The notes below the pieces were generated by a model. The model did not search any database. It had not been told where the DNA came from and was given only the letters and a program-made list of their open reading frames with translations. This document shows, one piece after another, positions 1 to 8,659 of a DNA stretch of 64,000 nt. The stretch is from Cyclobacteriaceae bacterium. GTDB taxonomy: Bacteria > Bacteroidota > Bacteroidia > Cytophagales > Cyclobacteriaceae. Location of the stretch: the NCBI GenBank assembly GCA_019638255.1, contig JAHBUD010000001.1, positions 2,542,001-2,606,000 of the forward strand, read 5' to 3'. The first letter of the stretch is position 1, and the number at the start of each line of letters is the position of its first letter. The translations under genes and the position numbers were made by a program.

Positions 1-100
1 CTACGCAATCGTACCGCAACCACAATCGATAGCCATCTTCTGCCAATGCAAAAGGTATTTGCAAGCTAAGTATAATGATAAGGAGTGGTATCTTTTTCAT
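1..100 (-). CDS. aguA: Alpha-glucuronidase GH67, N-terminal fragment (cut by window edge)
   Basis: Only the first 33 codons are inside the window; the gene runs off the left edge. It begins with a Sec signal peptide (MKKIPLLIIILSLQIPFALA) followed by EDGYRLWLRYD, which resembles the start of the mature chain of GH67 alpha-glucuronidases. These enzymes remove (4-O-methyl)glucuronic acid from the ends of glucurono-xylooligosaccharides. The signal peptide points to the periplasm. The start lies 13 nt after the lacI stop on the same strand, so the two are probably co-transcribed. The identification rests on a short motif plus the surrounding xylan genes. Confidence 0.68.
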   Translation of the reverse strand, partial: MKKIPLLIIILSLQIPFALAEDGYRLWLRYDCV

Positions 101-113
101 GAGAACAGGAGGG

Positions 114-1139
114 TCATTTTTTTTTCTGGGATGATTGACGTATTATCAGTTCATGCCGAAGAACAATGGTGTTGAGATTGGTCACATTAGTTTTGTTCAG
201 CTTGTTGATGAGCGTGGAGGCTGCGATTTCTCCCATCTCACGTCCGGGATACCCAATGGTAGTTAGGTTTGGCTCTATAACTGTTGCAATCGGCTCATTA
301 TTAAACCCAACCACTGCAATGTCATCTGGTATACGAATCCCGGCACGCTTTAATTCACGGATACAGGACACAGCTGATATATCGTTTGCAGTAAAGATAC
401 CATCTGGCAGTGGTTGCATTTTAAGTATTTGTTGGGCAGCTATGGCTGCTGCTTTGTCAGTAAGTTCAATATTTATCACAAGAGAAGAGTCGAAGTTGAT
501 GTTGACTTCCTGCAGAGCTTGTTTGTATCCTTCGAGACGGTCAGCATAAACGTTTCGGTTAATTGGGCCATCCATATGTACAATACGCTTACATCCTTGT
601 TTCAGTAGGTGTTGTGTAGCATCGTATCCAGCTTTTTTATTATCAATAACCACGCGTGTGCAATCGGGGTGTTCGATTACACGGTCGAAGAAGATGAGCG
701 GAATTTTCTTCCTCAAAAGCATTTCAAGATGATCGGTAGATTTTGTTTCATTGGAAAGCGAAATCAGTAATCCATCGATGCGACTGTTGAACATAGTCGC
801 AATGCTATTGACTTCATTTTTAAACAATTCCTGCGATTGGCTTATAATCAGGTTGTAACCCATTGTGTTGGCTACTTTTTCAATCCCGGAAATTACCAGG
901 GAATGGAAGTGACTTTCAATGCGGGGGACAATCACTCCAATCGTATTTGTCTTTTTTCGTCTGAGGTTACTTGCAAAGGTGTTGTGCTGGTACCCCATTT
1001 TTTTTGCGGTATCTACAATTTTCCTTTTAGTATCCTTTCGAATGCCAGGATGGTCTTTCAATCCGCGACTCACAGTAGCAGGGGACACCTTGAGCACCTC
1101 TGCAATATCATATATAGTAACTTCTTTGTAGTGAGTCAT
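114..1139 (-). CDS. LacI-family transcriptional regulator of the xylan locus
   Basis: This 341-residue protein has the full LacI/GalR layout. The helix-turn-helix lies at about residues 8-30 (TIYDIAEVLKVSPATVSRGL), the hinge helix around 55-62, and a periplasmic-binding-protein-like effector domain runs from about residue 66 to the end. Such regulators bind palindromic operators and respond to a sugar. A palindromic site (GTGCAATCGGTTGCAT, 1205-1220) lies 65 bp upstream and a degenerate copy touches the start codon, which suggests autoregulation. The same palindrome occurs in the susC-xylB intergenic region, so the regulator probably controls the whole xylan locus. The inducer (xylose, a xylooligosaccharide or a uronic acid) cannot be told from sequence. 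Confidence 0.93.
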   Translation of the reverse strand: MTHYKEVTIYDIAEVLKVSPATVSRGLKDHPGIRKDTKRKIVDTAKKMGYQHNTFASNLRRKKTNTIGVIVPRIESHFHSLVISGIEKVANTMGYNLIISQSQELFKNEVNSIATMFNSRIDGLLISLSNETKSTDHLEMLLRKKIPLIFFDRVIEHPDCTRVVIDNKKAGYDATQHLLKQGCKRIVHMDGPINRNVYADRLEGYKQALQEVNINFDSSLVINIELTDKAAAIAAQQILKMQPLPDGIFTANDISAVSCIRELKRAGIRIPDDIAVVGFNNEPIATVIEPNLTTIGYPGREMGEIAASTLINKLNKTNVTNLNTIVLRHELIIRQSSQKKK

Positions 1140-1141
1140 TT

Positions 1142-1155
1142 CAATCGATTACATG
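1142..1155. promoter_or_regulatory. Degenerate LacI operator touching the lacI start
   Basis: CAATCGATTACATG lies directly before the ATG of the LacI gene on the minus strand. It shares the central CAATCGATT-type dyad with the better sites at 1205-1220 and 17633-17648. It may let the regulator repress its own translation start or promoter; it is weaker than the other sites. Confidence 0.4.
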
Positions 1156-1204
1156 ACAAATTAACTGTAAAAATGGCAAAAATTAAGCGTTGGTAAACAA
1201 ATAA

Positions 1205-1220
1205 GTGCAATCGGTTGCAT
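1205..1220. promoter_or_regulatory. Palindromic LacI-type operator upstream of lacI
   Basis: GTGCAATCGGTTGCAT is a near-perfect dyad. Its 12-bp core GCAATCGGTTGC is the exact reverse complement of the core found in front of susC/xylB (17635-17646) and pckG (48415-48426). The form, with a central CG and TGCAA/TTGCA arms, is typical of LacI-family operators. Confidence 0.75.
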
Positions 1221-1767
1221 AATAACTCTTGATTTACTCTATTCATGACTAAATTTTGAACAGTATAAGGTTAACCGAAAGTGCCAAATTCTCTCAAAAA
1301 GCTCAATTTTAATGCTTTGCAACAAAGTTACATTATTTATTATTCACAGTTTTATGTTATTGTGCCATAGTAATTTGAATTTCCATTGCAGAATCACGGA
1401 TTGCAGATAGATTCAAAACCCAATGCTCTTTCAGACATAAAAAAGAAAGCATGTATGCATAGATTAGAAGCAAAGGGAGATACCTACGCATTTTATTTTT
1501 TCCAATACAACACTGACTTGACTTTACTCATGGATAATGTCGATGCAAGTTTTTTGAGTACTCGCGAAGCGGTAGGTTTTGTTGGTTGCATGTATACTTA
1601 TGTATGCCACTTCATCCGGAGCACCATCCGAGAACAAAGCAATTTTCGAATGGTTTGAATTTATCAGTGAGACAAACTAAATCGATTGCGTAGCTTATTC
1701 TGCTCTATGGCTTTCAGGATTATTGTATTGATTGTAGATTGCTTTGATGTTTACTTAAGCTAGTACT
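1221..1767. other. Intergenic region between lacI and the HAD phosphatase, no supported gene
   Basis: The stretch holds the divergent upstream regions of lacI (minus) and the HAD gene (plus). A 90-codon open frame at 1386-1658 lacks any recognisable family, signal or coding character, so I do not call it. A half-operator (AAATCGATTGCGTA, 1679-1692) lies about 75 bp before the HAD start. No RNA gene or repeat was seen. Confidence 0.5.
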
Positions 1768-2541
1768 ATGGCAAAAGGGCTGTTGATCGATATGGATGGA
1801 GTGATTTATGGTGGCGATACACTTATACCAGGTGCAGATAAGTTTATCAACAACCTTGTCTCTGAAAAAGTACCCTTCATGTTCATGACCAACAACAGTC
1901 AGCGTACACGACTTGAAGTTGTTAGGAAGTTGCACCGGTTAGGCATTTATGTTACCGAGCAACACATCTATACCAGCGCTATGGCAACCGGAACATTTTT
2001 AGCACATCAAATTCCTGGAGGAACAGCATATGTGTTAGGTGAAGGGGGCCTGCTTACAAGCTTGCATGAAGCCGGAATACGCCTTGTAGAAACCGACCCT
2101 GAATTTGTTGTGTTGGGTGAAGGAAGAAATTTTACGCTTGAAATGGTGCAACGAGCTGTAGACATGATTCTGGCCGGAGCAAAATTCATTACCACCAATC
2201 GCGACCCTTCACCTATGAAGATGGGATGGGCAAACCTGGGTATAGCAGCCACTACCGCCATGATTGAAGAGGCATCGGGTGTTAAGGCGTTTACCATTGG
2301 CAAACCTAGCCCCGTTATGATGCGGTCAGCCCGCAAGGCATTAGGCCTTGAAACAGCGGATACAACTATTATTGGCGATACTATGGCAACGGATATTCGA
2401 GGAGGCGTTCAGATGGGGTACCGGACTATACTGGTATTGTCGGGCATTACTACCAGAGAAGATCTGAAGCGATTTGCGTTTAAACCTGACCTTGTTGTTG
2501 ACTCTGTAGCGAACATTAAATTGCCGCTTGAGTGGTGGTAG
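1768..2541 (+). CDS. HAD-superfamily phosphatase, NagD-like (class IIA)
   Basis: This 257-residue cytosolic protein has the four HAD motifs: DMDGV (residues 8-12, nucleophile Asp8 and general acid Asp10), the TNN motif near residue 41, GKPSP with the motif III lysine near 178, and GDTMATDI with the acidic motif IV near 204. The cap insertion between motifs II and III is the NagD/p-nitrophenylphosphatase type. Family members dephosphorylate sugar phosphates, nucleotides or 2-phosphoglycolate; the substrate is not predictable here. It stands alone on the plus strand between two minus-strand parts of the xylan locus and converges on the aldose epimerase. A half-site for the LacI operator upstream hints at shared control, but this is inference. 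Confidence 0.88.
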   Translation: MAKGLLIDMDGVIYGGDTLIPGADKFINNLVSEKVPFMFMTNNSQRTRLEVVRKLHRLGIYVTEQHIYTSAMATGTFLAHQIPGGTAYVLGEGGLLTSLHEAGIRLVETDPEFVVLGEGRNFTLEMVQRAVDMILAGAKFITTNRDPSPMKMGWANLGIAATTAMIEEASGVKAFTIGKPSPVMMRSARKALGLETADTTIIGDTMATDIRGGVQMGYRTILVLSGITTREDLKRFAFKPDLVVDSVANIKLPLEWW

Positions 2542-2593
2542 AGATGTTCAACTTGAACGGTAATTTTATCACTCCCAGCAACAATCAAATCAT

Positions 2594-3598
2594 TTATTCA
2601 ACTGAAAACCTAAAAACACTTGTCTGTCTATAGGTTTCTCCTGGCTTTAGAATCGTATTTGGAAAGTGGGGCTTATTTGGAGAATCCGGAAAGTGTTGTG
2701 GTTCCAGGCAAAATCCGGAATGTTTAACATAAGCAGTTCTGCTTTTGCCGGTCAACGATCCATCTAAAAAATTACCCGAGTAAAATTGTAAACCAGGCTC
2801 AGTAGTGAATAGTTCGAGTTTTCGGCCACTCGTGGGATCAGCCACTGTTGCCGCCAGAAGTAATTCATTAGACTTTTTATTCAGTACAAAATTGTGATCG
2901 TAGCCTCCGGATACTTGCTGCAACTCCAGACCAATGTTTTTTGGTTTTGTGAAATCGAAAGGAGTATTGGTTACAGGTGTATAATCACCTGTGGGAATCA
3001 ACAGGTCATCAACCGTTGTGATAGAATCAGCGGCTATCGTCAGTTTATGTTCTAAGATTGTCGGACTGTACCCATGTGAAAGATTGAAGTAGATATGGTT
3101 GGTTAAGTTAACCGGGGTTGGGGCGTCTGTTGTGGCTTGATAGTCCATACGAATGGAATTGTCAGATCCAAGCGTCATCAGTATTTGAGTTGTTAAAATA
3201 CCTGGGAACCCCTCATCGCCATGAGGGCTATCGTAACGAAGCATCAAACTGCTGTCAGAAAGAATTTCCACTGTCCATATTTTGCGATGAAAGCCTTCGT
3301 TACCGCCATGTAATGTGCTTCCATTATTGTTTTGGGTAAGGTGGTACTCATGACCATCTATTTTAAAGGAAGCACTTCCTATCCGGTTTGCGTACCGACC
3401 AATAAAGCACCCTAGATAGGGATTGTTTTCATCCCGGTAGTCTTCAAGTGAATCGAATCCTAATATTACATTCCCCAGCTTCCCTTTCCGGTCTGGTACT
3501 GATATTTCGGTTATGGTGCCACCGTAGTTAATAACCTTCACTACCATCCCCAATTGATTTTTGAGCGTGTATTCCAGAATCTCCGTGTTGTTAATCAT
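2594..3598 (-). CDS. galM: Aldose 1-epimerase (galactose mutarotase family)
   Basis: The 334-residue protein interconverts alpha and beta anomers of free aldoses. The catalytic acid is the His of LTNHIYFNL (about residue 167) and the catalytic base is Glu299 in CLEPQHFPD. A further conserved substrate-binding His occurs in NEGFHRKIW near residue 105. There is no signal peptide, so it acts in the cytoplasm. It is the last gene of the minus-strand xylan run, 254 bp after GH105. In this setting it most likely equilibrates anomers of xylose or arabinose released by the intracellular glycosidase, before isomerisation. Length and motifs are normal for the family. Confidence 0.92.
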   Translation of the reverse strand: MINNTEILEYTLKNQLGMVVKVINYGGTITEISVPDRKGKLGNVILGFDSLEDYRDENNPYLGCFIGRYANRIGSASFKIDGHEYHLTQNNNGSTLHGGNEGFHRKIWTVEILSDSSLMLRYDSPHGDEGFPGILTTQILMTLGSDNSIRMDYQATTDAPTPVNLTNHIYFNLSHGYSPTILEHKLTIAADSITTVDDLLIPTGDYTPVTNTPFDFTKPKNIGLELQQVSGGYDHNFVLNKKSNELLLAATVADPTSGRKLELFTTEPGLQFYSGNFLDGSLTGKSRTAYVKHSGFCLEPQHFPDSPNKPHFPNTILKPGETYRQTSVFRFSVE

Positions 3599-3852
3599 GC
3601 CATACGATTTAGTGACAATGGAATTGTCGGTTTTCGTTCCGGCAACTCAGCAATGGTATTGCAATAAGAATGAAAATTTTCGGAATTTCGATACTTCTTT
3701 ACGTACAAATATTGCCTGATTCGGGACGGGACATCAACATTACAGTTGCCCGCCTGCCGGGCCGCTCATTCTTCCCTGTAGCGGGTAAAGGAATCGTCAA
3801 CTTTCGCACATTACGATTGGTTTGAAGTGACTACTGCAGACTGACCGTAAGG

Positions 3853-4983
3853 TCACTCCCTGATCCATGCTGTTGCACACCACAGCACAGGTGCCTGCCC
3901 GTGAAAGTCTCCTGTTTTTCGTTTACGGTCGTAATAATATTGTTTGTTGCTGCCTGCCCCGGTTCCTTCACAAACTTCCTGCACTTCACCATTTTCGGTA
4001 ATGAAGAAAGTCAACGCAAGCCAGCCTTTTCTGGCAGCGTCTTCATACAGAGCTTTGTCTAACCATTTTTTCTTTACCCCAGTTATCATGGCATAGGTAA
4101 ACATGCCGGTGCATGATGATTCTTTCCACGATTCGGGATCATCAATCAGTTGTCTCCACGCACCGTCTTCGGTCTGATAGTGAAGAAGGGTTTCCATCAT
4201 TTTTCTATAGCCCTCCATGATTCTTGGGCGATCAGGATTGTCTTCCGGTAAATCGCGAAGCAATTCAGTCATTCCGGCTGCCATCCAACCGTTGCCGCGT
4301 CCCCAAAAAAATGGTGACCCGGGTGCGTGATAAAACAACCCGTTGGGTTGTTGCAACTCATTAAGGTAAAAAACCATTTCTTTCGCGGCACGATCAAGGT
4401 ACTTCCTGTCAACGGTTACCCTGTACGCTTGCGATTGCACCATACTGATCATGTACATATCATCAATCCATAATCGTGTTTGCCATGAATAGCCCTGGTC
4501 ATGATAGTTCAGGGCGCGCTCCGAAAGTGCTGAATCTTCAGGAATAGTCCATTGTTTATCGGCAAACGGTAAACCGAGATTAAGAAATCTTTTATCATTT
4601 GTTTGTAGATAGAATTCAAGTGCCAGTGCACCGAATACATTGTAGTCAACATGGGTAGGATCGGGAACCAGGTTAGCCTGTTCTGTGAATAGTGGTTCAA
4701 AGCGTTTTTGAAGATTTAACACCAGGTCAATATCCGCTGTTTCTTTGGCGAAGGTAAGGGCGCCATACCAGGTACATACTTCAAAGTAGGGGATGTGTTG
4801 TTTAATGTTAGAGATATTGTAATCGCCATGTGGAGATTTCAGGAATAGATTAGCCAGTCTCTTTCCTACCTTTTCTGGGGATTTTTCATCAGAAAATTTG
4901 TCCCATGGGTTTGAATTGAATGTGCATTGACTGATTACCAGTAAACAGGCAATCAACGAAAATGTAGTTCTTAACAAAATCAT
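3853..4983 (-). CDS. GH105 unsaturated glucuronyl/rhamnogalacturonyl hydrolase-like lipoprotein
   Basis: The 376-residue protein starts with a lipoprotein signal ending in ISQC (Cys20), so it is likely periplasmic and membrane-anchored. It continues as an (alpha/alpha)6-barrel of the GH88/GH105 type. WIDDMYM (172-178) carries the Asp that corresponds to the catalytic residue of YteR-like enzymes, and WGRGNGW (227-233) is the second signature. Family members hydrate the 4,5-double bond of unsaturated uronic acids left by lyases. A xylan locus normally has no lyase, so the substrate may be an unsaturated uronyl side chain or a co-occurring pectic fragment. It follows the dehydratase gene with a 14-nt gap, in one operon. 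Confidence 0.83.
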   Translation of the reverse strand: MILLRTTFSLIACLLVISQCTFNSNPWDKFSDEKSPEKVGKRLANLFLKSPHGDYNISNIKQHIPYFEVCTWYGALTFAKETADIDLVLNLQKRFEPLFTEQANLVPDPTHVDYNVFGALALEFYLQTNDKRFLNLGLPFADKQWTIPEDSALSERALNYHDQGYSWQTRLWIDDMYMISMVQSQAYRVTVDRKYLDRAAKEMVFYLNELQQPNGLFYHAPGSPFFWGRGNGWMAAGMTELLRDLPEDNPDRPRIMEGYRKMMETLLHYQTEDGAWRQLIDDPESWKESSCTGMFTYAMITGVKKKWLDKALYEDAARKGWLALTFFITENGEVQEVCEGTGAGSNKQYYYDRKRKTGDFHGQAPVLWCATAWIRE

Positions 4984-4997
4984 TTTTGTTTGAGGTA

Positions 4998-6713
4998 CTA
5001 ATGTAAATCCCCATTAACCACACTTCCCGATCCTCCACGCAAAATATCAAAATCGCAACCCAAATCAGCTTGTTGGATGTGATCGAGGAAAAATTTCACA
5101 TAGCCCCTTTCCGTATGCGGTGGAGGAGGGGTCCAGCTGGACTTTCGCTTCTTGAGCTCTTCATCACTAACATCAAGGTGTAGCTTTCGTTTATCGATAT
5201 CCGGTTCAATCATATCACCATCTTTTACCAACGCCAGTGTTCCGCCAATGGCCGACTCGGGCGAGACATGCAACACCACTGTTCCGCCAGCCGTGCCGCT
5301 CATTCTCCCATCCGAAATCCGGATCATATCGCGCACACCTTTTTGAAGAAGTTTTTCGGGTAAGTCCACATTGCCTACTTCCGGCATGCCCGGATAACCC
5401 ACAGGCCCTACGTTCTTCAATACAATCACACAACGCTCATCAATGTCAAGCTTCGGGTCATCAATACGGGCATGGTAATCGTCCATGGTTTCAAACACTA
5501 CCGCCCGGCCCCGGTGCTTCATCAATTCTTTTGAAGCGGCAGAAGGTTTGATTACCGCCCCGTTTTCGCACAAGTTTCCTTTTAATACTACAATGCCCGC
5601 CTCCGGTTGCAGGGGCTGGTCCAAAGCAGCAATTACATCGTGGTTGTAGCACGGAGGATTGATATTATTTTCACCGATGGTCTTTCCGTTAACCGTGATG
5701 GCATCGTTGTGTAAATATTTTTTCAATTCATTTATAACCACTGGTAAACCTCCGGCATAATAGAAATCTTCCATGAGGTATTTACCGGATGGTTTTAGGT
5801 TTACGAGTAAGGGAATTTTGCTTCCGTTGGTATCAAAATCCTCTAGCTTCAAATCAACACCAATTCTTCCCGCAATAGCCAGCAGGTGAATAATAAAATT
5901 AGTTGATCCGCCTACACCGGCATTAACTACTATGGCGTTTTCAAAAGCTTTCCGTGTTAATATTTTGGAAAGCTTTAAATCTTCTCTTACCATCTCTACA
6001 ATCCTTCTTCCCGAAAGATGAGCCATTACTTTTTTTCGGGCATCAACAGCGGGTATGGCTGCTGCTCCGGGTAAGGTCAGGCCCAGTGCTTCCACCATGC
6101 AAGCCATGGTTGATGCAGTGCCCATCGTCATGCAATGTCCCTGGCTTCGGGCAGCACCCACTTCAGCTTCATGGATATCTTCATCGGTATATTGTTCAAC
6201 AGAGCGTTTTTCCTTGATCATCCAGTTGAATGATCCTGAACCAATGCATTCTCCGCGGAAGCGCCCGTTTAACATCGGCCCACCCGGCACAACAATAGTT
6301 GGAAGGTCAACGCTGCACGCGCCCATGACTGTTGAGGGTGTTGTTTTATCACAACCGGTTAACAACACCACACCATCAATGGGGTTGGCTCTTATGGATT
6401 CTTCCGTATCCATGCTGGCCAGGTTGCGGAACAACATGGTAGTGGGACGCATAATGGTTTCACCCAGCGAAGTGACCGGGAACTCCAGCGGAAACCCTCC
6501 GGCTTCGCGCACGCCACGCTTCACGATTTCAGCGAAGTCGCGCAAGTGGCCGTTGCAGGGAGTAAGTTCAGACCATGTATTACAAATGCCGATAACAGGT
6601 TTGTCTTTGAAGTAATCATCCGGATAGCCCTGGTTGCGCAGCCACGAACGGTGCACAAATCCCATCTTATCGGATTTTCCAAACCAGTCGTAGCTTCTGA
6701 GTTTCTTGCTCAT
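4998..6713 (-). CDS. IlvD/Edd-family sugar-acid dehydratase (L-arabinonate / D-xylonate dehydratase type)
   Basis: The 571-residue protein dehydrates aldonic acids to 2-keto-3-deoxy acids. Cys53, Cys121 and Cys194 lie in TPCNGH, GCDKTTP and QGHC; their spacing of 68 and 73 residues matches the cluster-binding cysteines of pentonate dehydratases. The N-terminal LRSYDWF...HRSW and the stretch GGFPLEFPVTSLGE fit that subgroup better than IlvD itself. It sits between the esterase (4-nt gap) and GH105 genes of the xylan operon. Partner genes of an oxidative pentose pathway (sugar dehydrogenase, 2-keto-3-deoxy-pentonate dehydratase) are not visible here, while the isomerase route is. The true substrate is therefore open: xylonate, arabinonate or another aldonate. 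Confidence 0.87.
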   Translation of the reverse strand: MSKKLRSYDWFGKSDKMGFVHRSWLRNQGYPDDYFKDKPVIGICNTWSELTPCNGHLRDFAEIVKRGVREAGGFPLEFPVTSLGETIMRPTTMLFRNLASMDTEESIRANPIDGVVLLTGCDKTTPSTVMGACSVDLPTIVVPGGPMLNGRFRGECIGSGSFNWMIKEKRSVEQYTDEDIHEAEVGAARSQGHCMTMGTASTMACMVEALGLTLPGAAAIPAVDARKKVMAHLSGRRIVEMVREDLKLSKILTRKAFENAIVVNAGVGGSTNFIIHLLAIAGRIGVDLKLEDFDTNGSKIPLLVNLKPSGKYLMEDFYYAGGLPVVINELKKYLHNDAITVNGKTIGENNINPPCYNHDVIAALDQPLQPEAGIVVLKGNLCENGAVIKPSAASKELMKHRGRAVVFETMDDYHARIDDPKLDIDERCVIVLKNVGPVGYPGMPEVGNVDLPEKLLQKGVRDMIRISDGRMSGTAGGTVVLHVSPESAIGGTLALVKDGDMIEPDIDKRKLHLDVSDEELKKRKSSWTPPPPHTERGYVKFFLDHIQQADLGCDFDILRGGSGSVVNGDLH

Positions 6714-6717
6714 GAGA

Positions 6718-8646
6718 TTATTTTTCTGTGGTGAAAGGTGAAGCTGGTAATCCTTCTTTGTTATAAAGATTTACATCCGGATTATCAGCCCATGCATAAC
6801 GTACATATACAGGGTTTGAAATAGTGTCACTCCAAACAATTACTTTGTCTCCGGCTATTTTTGCTTTAGCCCAAATGAATTTTTTATCTGCACCAGCAAT
6901 GGCAAATTCGCGGGGCATTTCGCCATCGTTTGTTGTTAAACCACTTCCGGTATGGTCAAAGGATAGTGTTATCTGATTGCCTTCTATGATTGCCTCCTTG
7001 ATTAGGGGGCCTGAATGAATAATATTTTCACGGTAAGCAATTTTTAAAGCGGCCAAGGTCATTCGCTCACCAACATCTTTCTTATTGTCAGGATGAATAT
7101 CGTTCCATTCACCGAGATCGATGTTTACGGTCATGGCTGTGTTTGAAACGGATAATGCTTTGCGTTGTGACTCCCTTAACTTAGCCCAGTTGCTTTCTGA
7201 AGGAAGGTAGTTGTATTCCATAAACCCAGGAAGCTGTGCGTAGATAAAAGGCATACCGGGCTGCTTCCATTTATCTCTCCAGTCGGTGATGAGTGCGGGT
7301 AGTAATCTGACATATTCGTCCGCCCGACCGGCATTACTTTCTCCCTGGTACCAAAGTATTCCTTTAACAGGATACTTTATCAATGGTGCTACCATTGCAT
7401 TATACAACGCTGTCGGTTGGTTTTGTGCTGCAAGGGCAGGAAGGCCCGGTGGACGAGGTGCAAATACATCGCCCACTTTATACTGCCAGTATCCTTTTAA
7501 GTCAACGGTATCTTTGTCTGCAAAAATGCAATAGGGTTTATCCGGAACAAACCCGCCTTTGCCGGCTTGATTGGTTACCCGAATGACAAAAATATTTTTT
7601 CCGGACTTCAATACATCAGCTGGTATCGTGTAACGTCTTTGTGGATACTGATAAGTAGTGTTGCCAACCTGCTTGCCATTAATGTAAAGAACATCAGCAT
7701 CGACAATTCTTCCTAAAAAGACTTTCGCTACTTTGCCGGTCATGGATGCAGGCACATCGATTTCTTTTCGATACCACACAACTCCGTTCAGGTCTTTTAG
7801 TCCCTGGTCTTCCCAATATCCAGGAATATTAATAGTCCGCCAGCCTTTAGGTTGATAGGTGACATCGTACCATTTCGGATCGGCAAGTAAACCCAAATCT
7901 GTTTCTTGCTTTGGCCTATAAGCAGCTGCTACTTCAGATGCAGCTCTGTTTGTTGTATTCACATAGGCTGTGTCTTTATTTTGTTGGATAGTCTTCAATA
8001 TCCCTTCAAAATCTTTCAGTCCTTCTTCACTGGTCCATGCTTCGATAGGTGTGCCACCGACACTGGCATTAATCAATCCGATGGGTACATTATATTTCTC
8101 ATATAATTTCCGGGCAAAGAAATAGGCTACTGCAGAAAAGGGTCCTACATTCTCCCCAAGGGCCTCTTGCCAAGAACCATCTGCTAAATCTGTTTGCGGA
8201 CCTTGCAAATTGTTTCGGTTCGGAACCAGGAACTGTCTTATTTCAGGATAGTTGGCTTCGGTAATATCTTTTGCATAAGTGACATCATGTATGTTCATCT
8301 GGTGCACCATGTTGCTTTGTCCACTGCAGAACCACACATCACCAAACAGAATATTTTTCACGGTGATTTCATTTTTGCCTTTGAAGATCATTTCGAAAGG
8401 GCCACCGGCAGGTTGGGGTGGGAGTTTCAGTGTCCAATTGCCTGCGCCATCAGCTTGGGTTTTAAATTTTTTCTTGCGAAAGGTTAATTCAATCTTTTCA
8501 CCAGCAGAAGCCCAACCCCAGATTTTTAACTCCGTGTTCCGTTGCAATACAGCCCCATCGCTTATTACGCGTGGAAGTTTTACCTGGCCTAACAATACGA
8601 AAGACTGTAGGAACAGGATTATTAAAAGACAAATCGAACGGTTCAT
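6718..8646 (-). CDS. SGNH acetylesterase of the sialate O-acetylesterase type, with inserted jelly-roll domain
   Basis: I place the start at 8646 (MNRSICLLIILFLQSF). This gives a 642-residue protein with a proper signal peptide and a 13-nt gap to the GH43 stop; the longer frame from 8697 would overlap GH43 and hide the signal. The SGNH elements are the nucleophile Ser in FCSGQSNM, the WYQGESNA block and the catalytic His in NDIHPDNK. Between the first two lies a beta-galactosidase-like jelly-roll insert (IPGYWEDQ...VVWYRKEI...YINGKQVG). This layout is known from hemicellulose acetylesterases such as family CE20. In a xylan operon the likely job is removing acetyl groups from xylan or xylooligosaccharides in the periplasm. 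Confidence 0.88.
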   Translation of the reverse strand: MNRSICLLIILFLQSFVLLGQVKLPRVISDGAVLQRNTELKIWGWASAGEKIELTFRKKKFKTQADGAGNWTLKLPPQPAGGPFEMIFKGKNEITVKNILFGDVWFCSGQSNMVHQMNIHDVTYAKDITEANYPEIRQFLVPNRNNLQGPQTDLADGSWQEALGENVGPFSAVAYFFARKLYEKYNVPIGLINASVGGTPIEAWTSEEGLKDFEGILKTIQQNKDTAYVNTTNRAASEVAAAYRPKQETDLGLLADPKWYDVTYQPKGWRTINIPGYWEDQGLKDLNGVVWYRKEIDVPASMTGKVAKVFLGRIVDADVLYINGKQVGNTTYQYPQRRYTIPADVLKSGKNIFVIRVTNQAGKGGFVPDKPYCIFADKDTVDLKGYWQYKVGDVFAPRPPGLPALAAQNQPTALYNAMVAPLIKYPVKGILWYQGESNAGRADEYVRLLPALITDWRDKWKQPGMPFIYAQLPGFMEYNYLPSESNWAKLRESQRKALSVSNTAMTVNIDLGEWNDIHPDNKKDVGERMTLAALKIAYRENIIHSGPLIKEAIIEGNQITLSFDHTGSGLTTNDGEMPREFAIAGADKKFIWAKAKIAGDKVIVWSDTISNPVYVRYAWADNPDVNLYNKEGLPASPFTTEK

Positions 8647-8659
8647 AATAACATCGAAA

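Noticed and set aside
285..670. Extra LacI-operator look-alikes (GTTGCAATCGGC, GTGCAATCGGGG) inside the lacI coding region
   Set aside because: They match only one arm and lie in coding sequence, so they are best taken as chance.
1386..1658. A 90-codon frame in the lacI-HAD intergenic region
   Set aside because: No family, signal, operon partner or coding character; the amino-acid mix looks random.
6055..6615. A 186-codon open frame on the plus strand opposite the sugar-acid dehydratase
   Set aside because: Antisense shadow of a conserved gene with intact motifs; no recognisable protein features.
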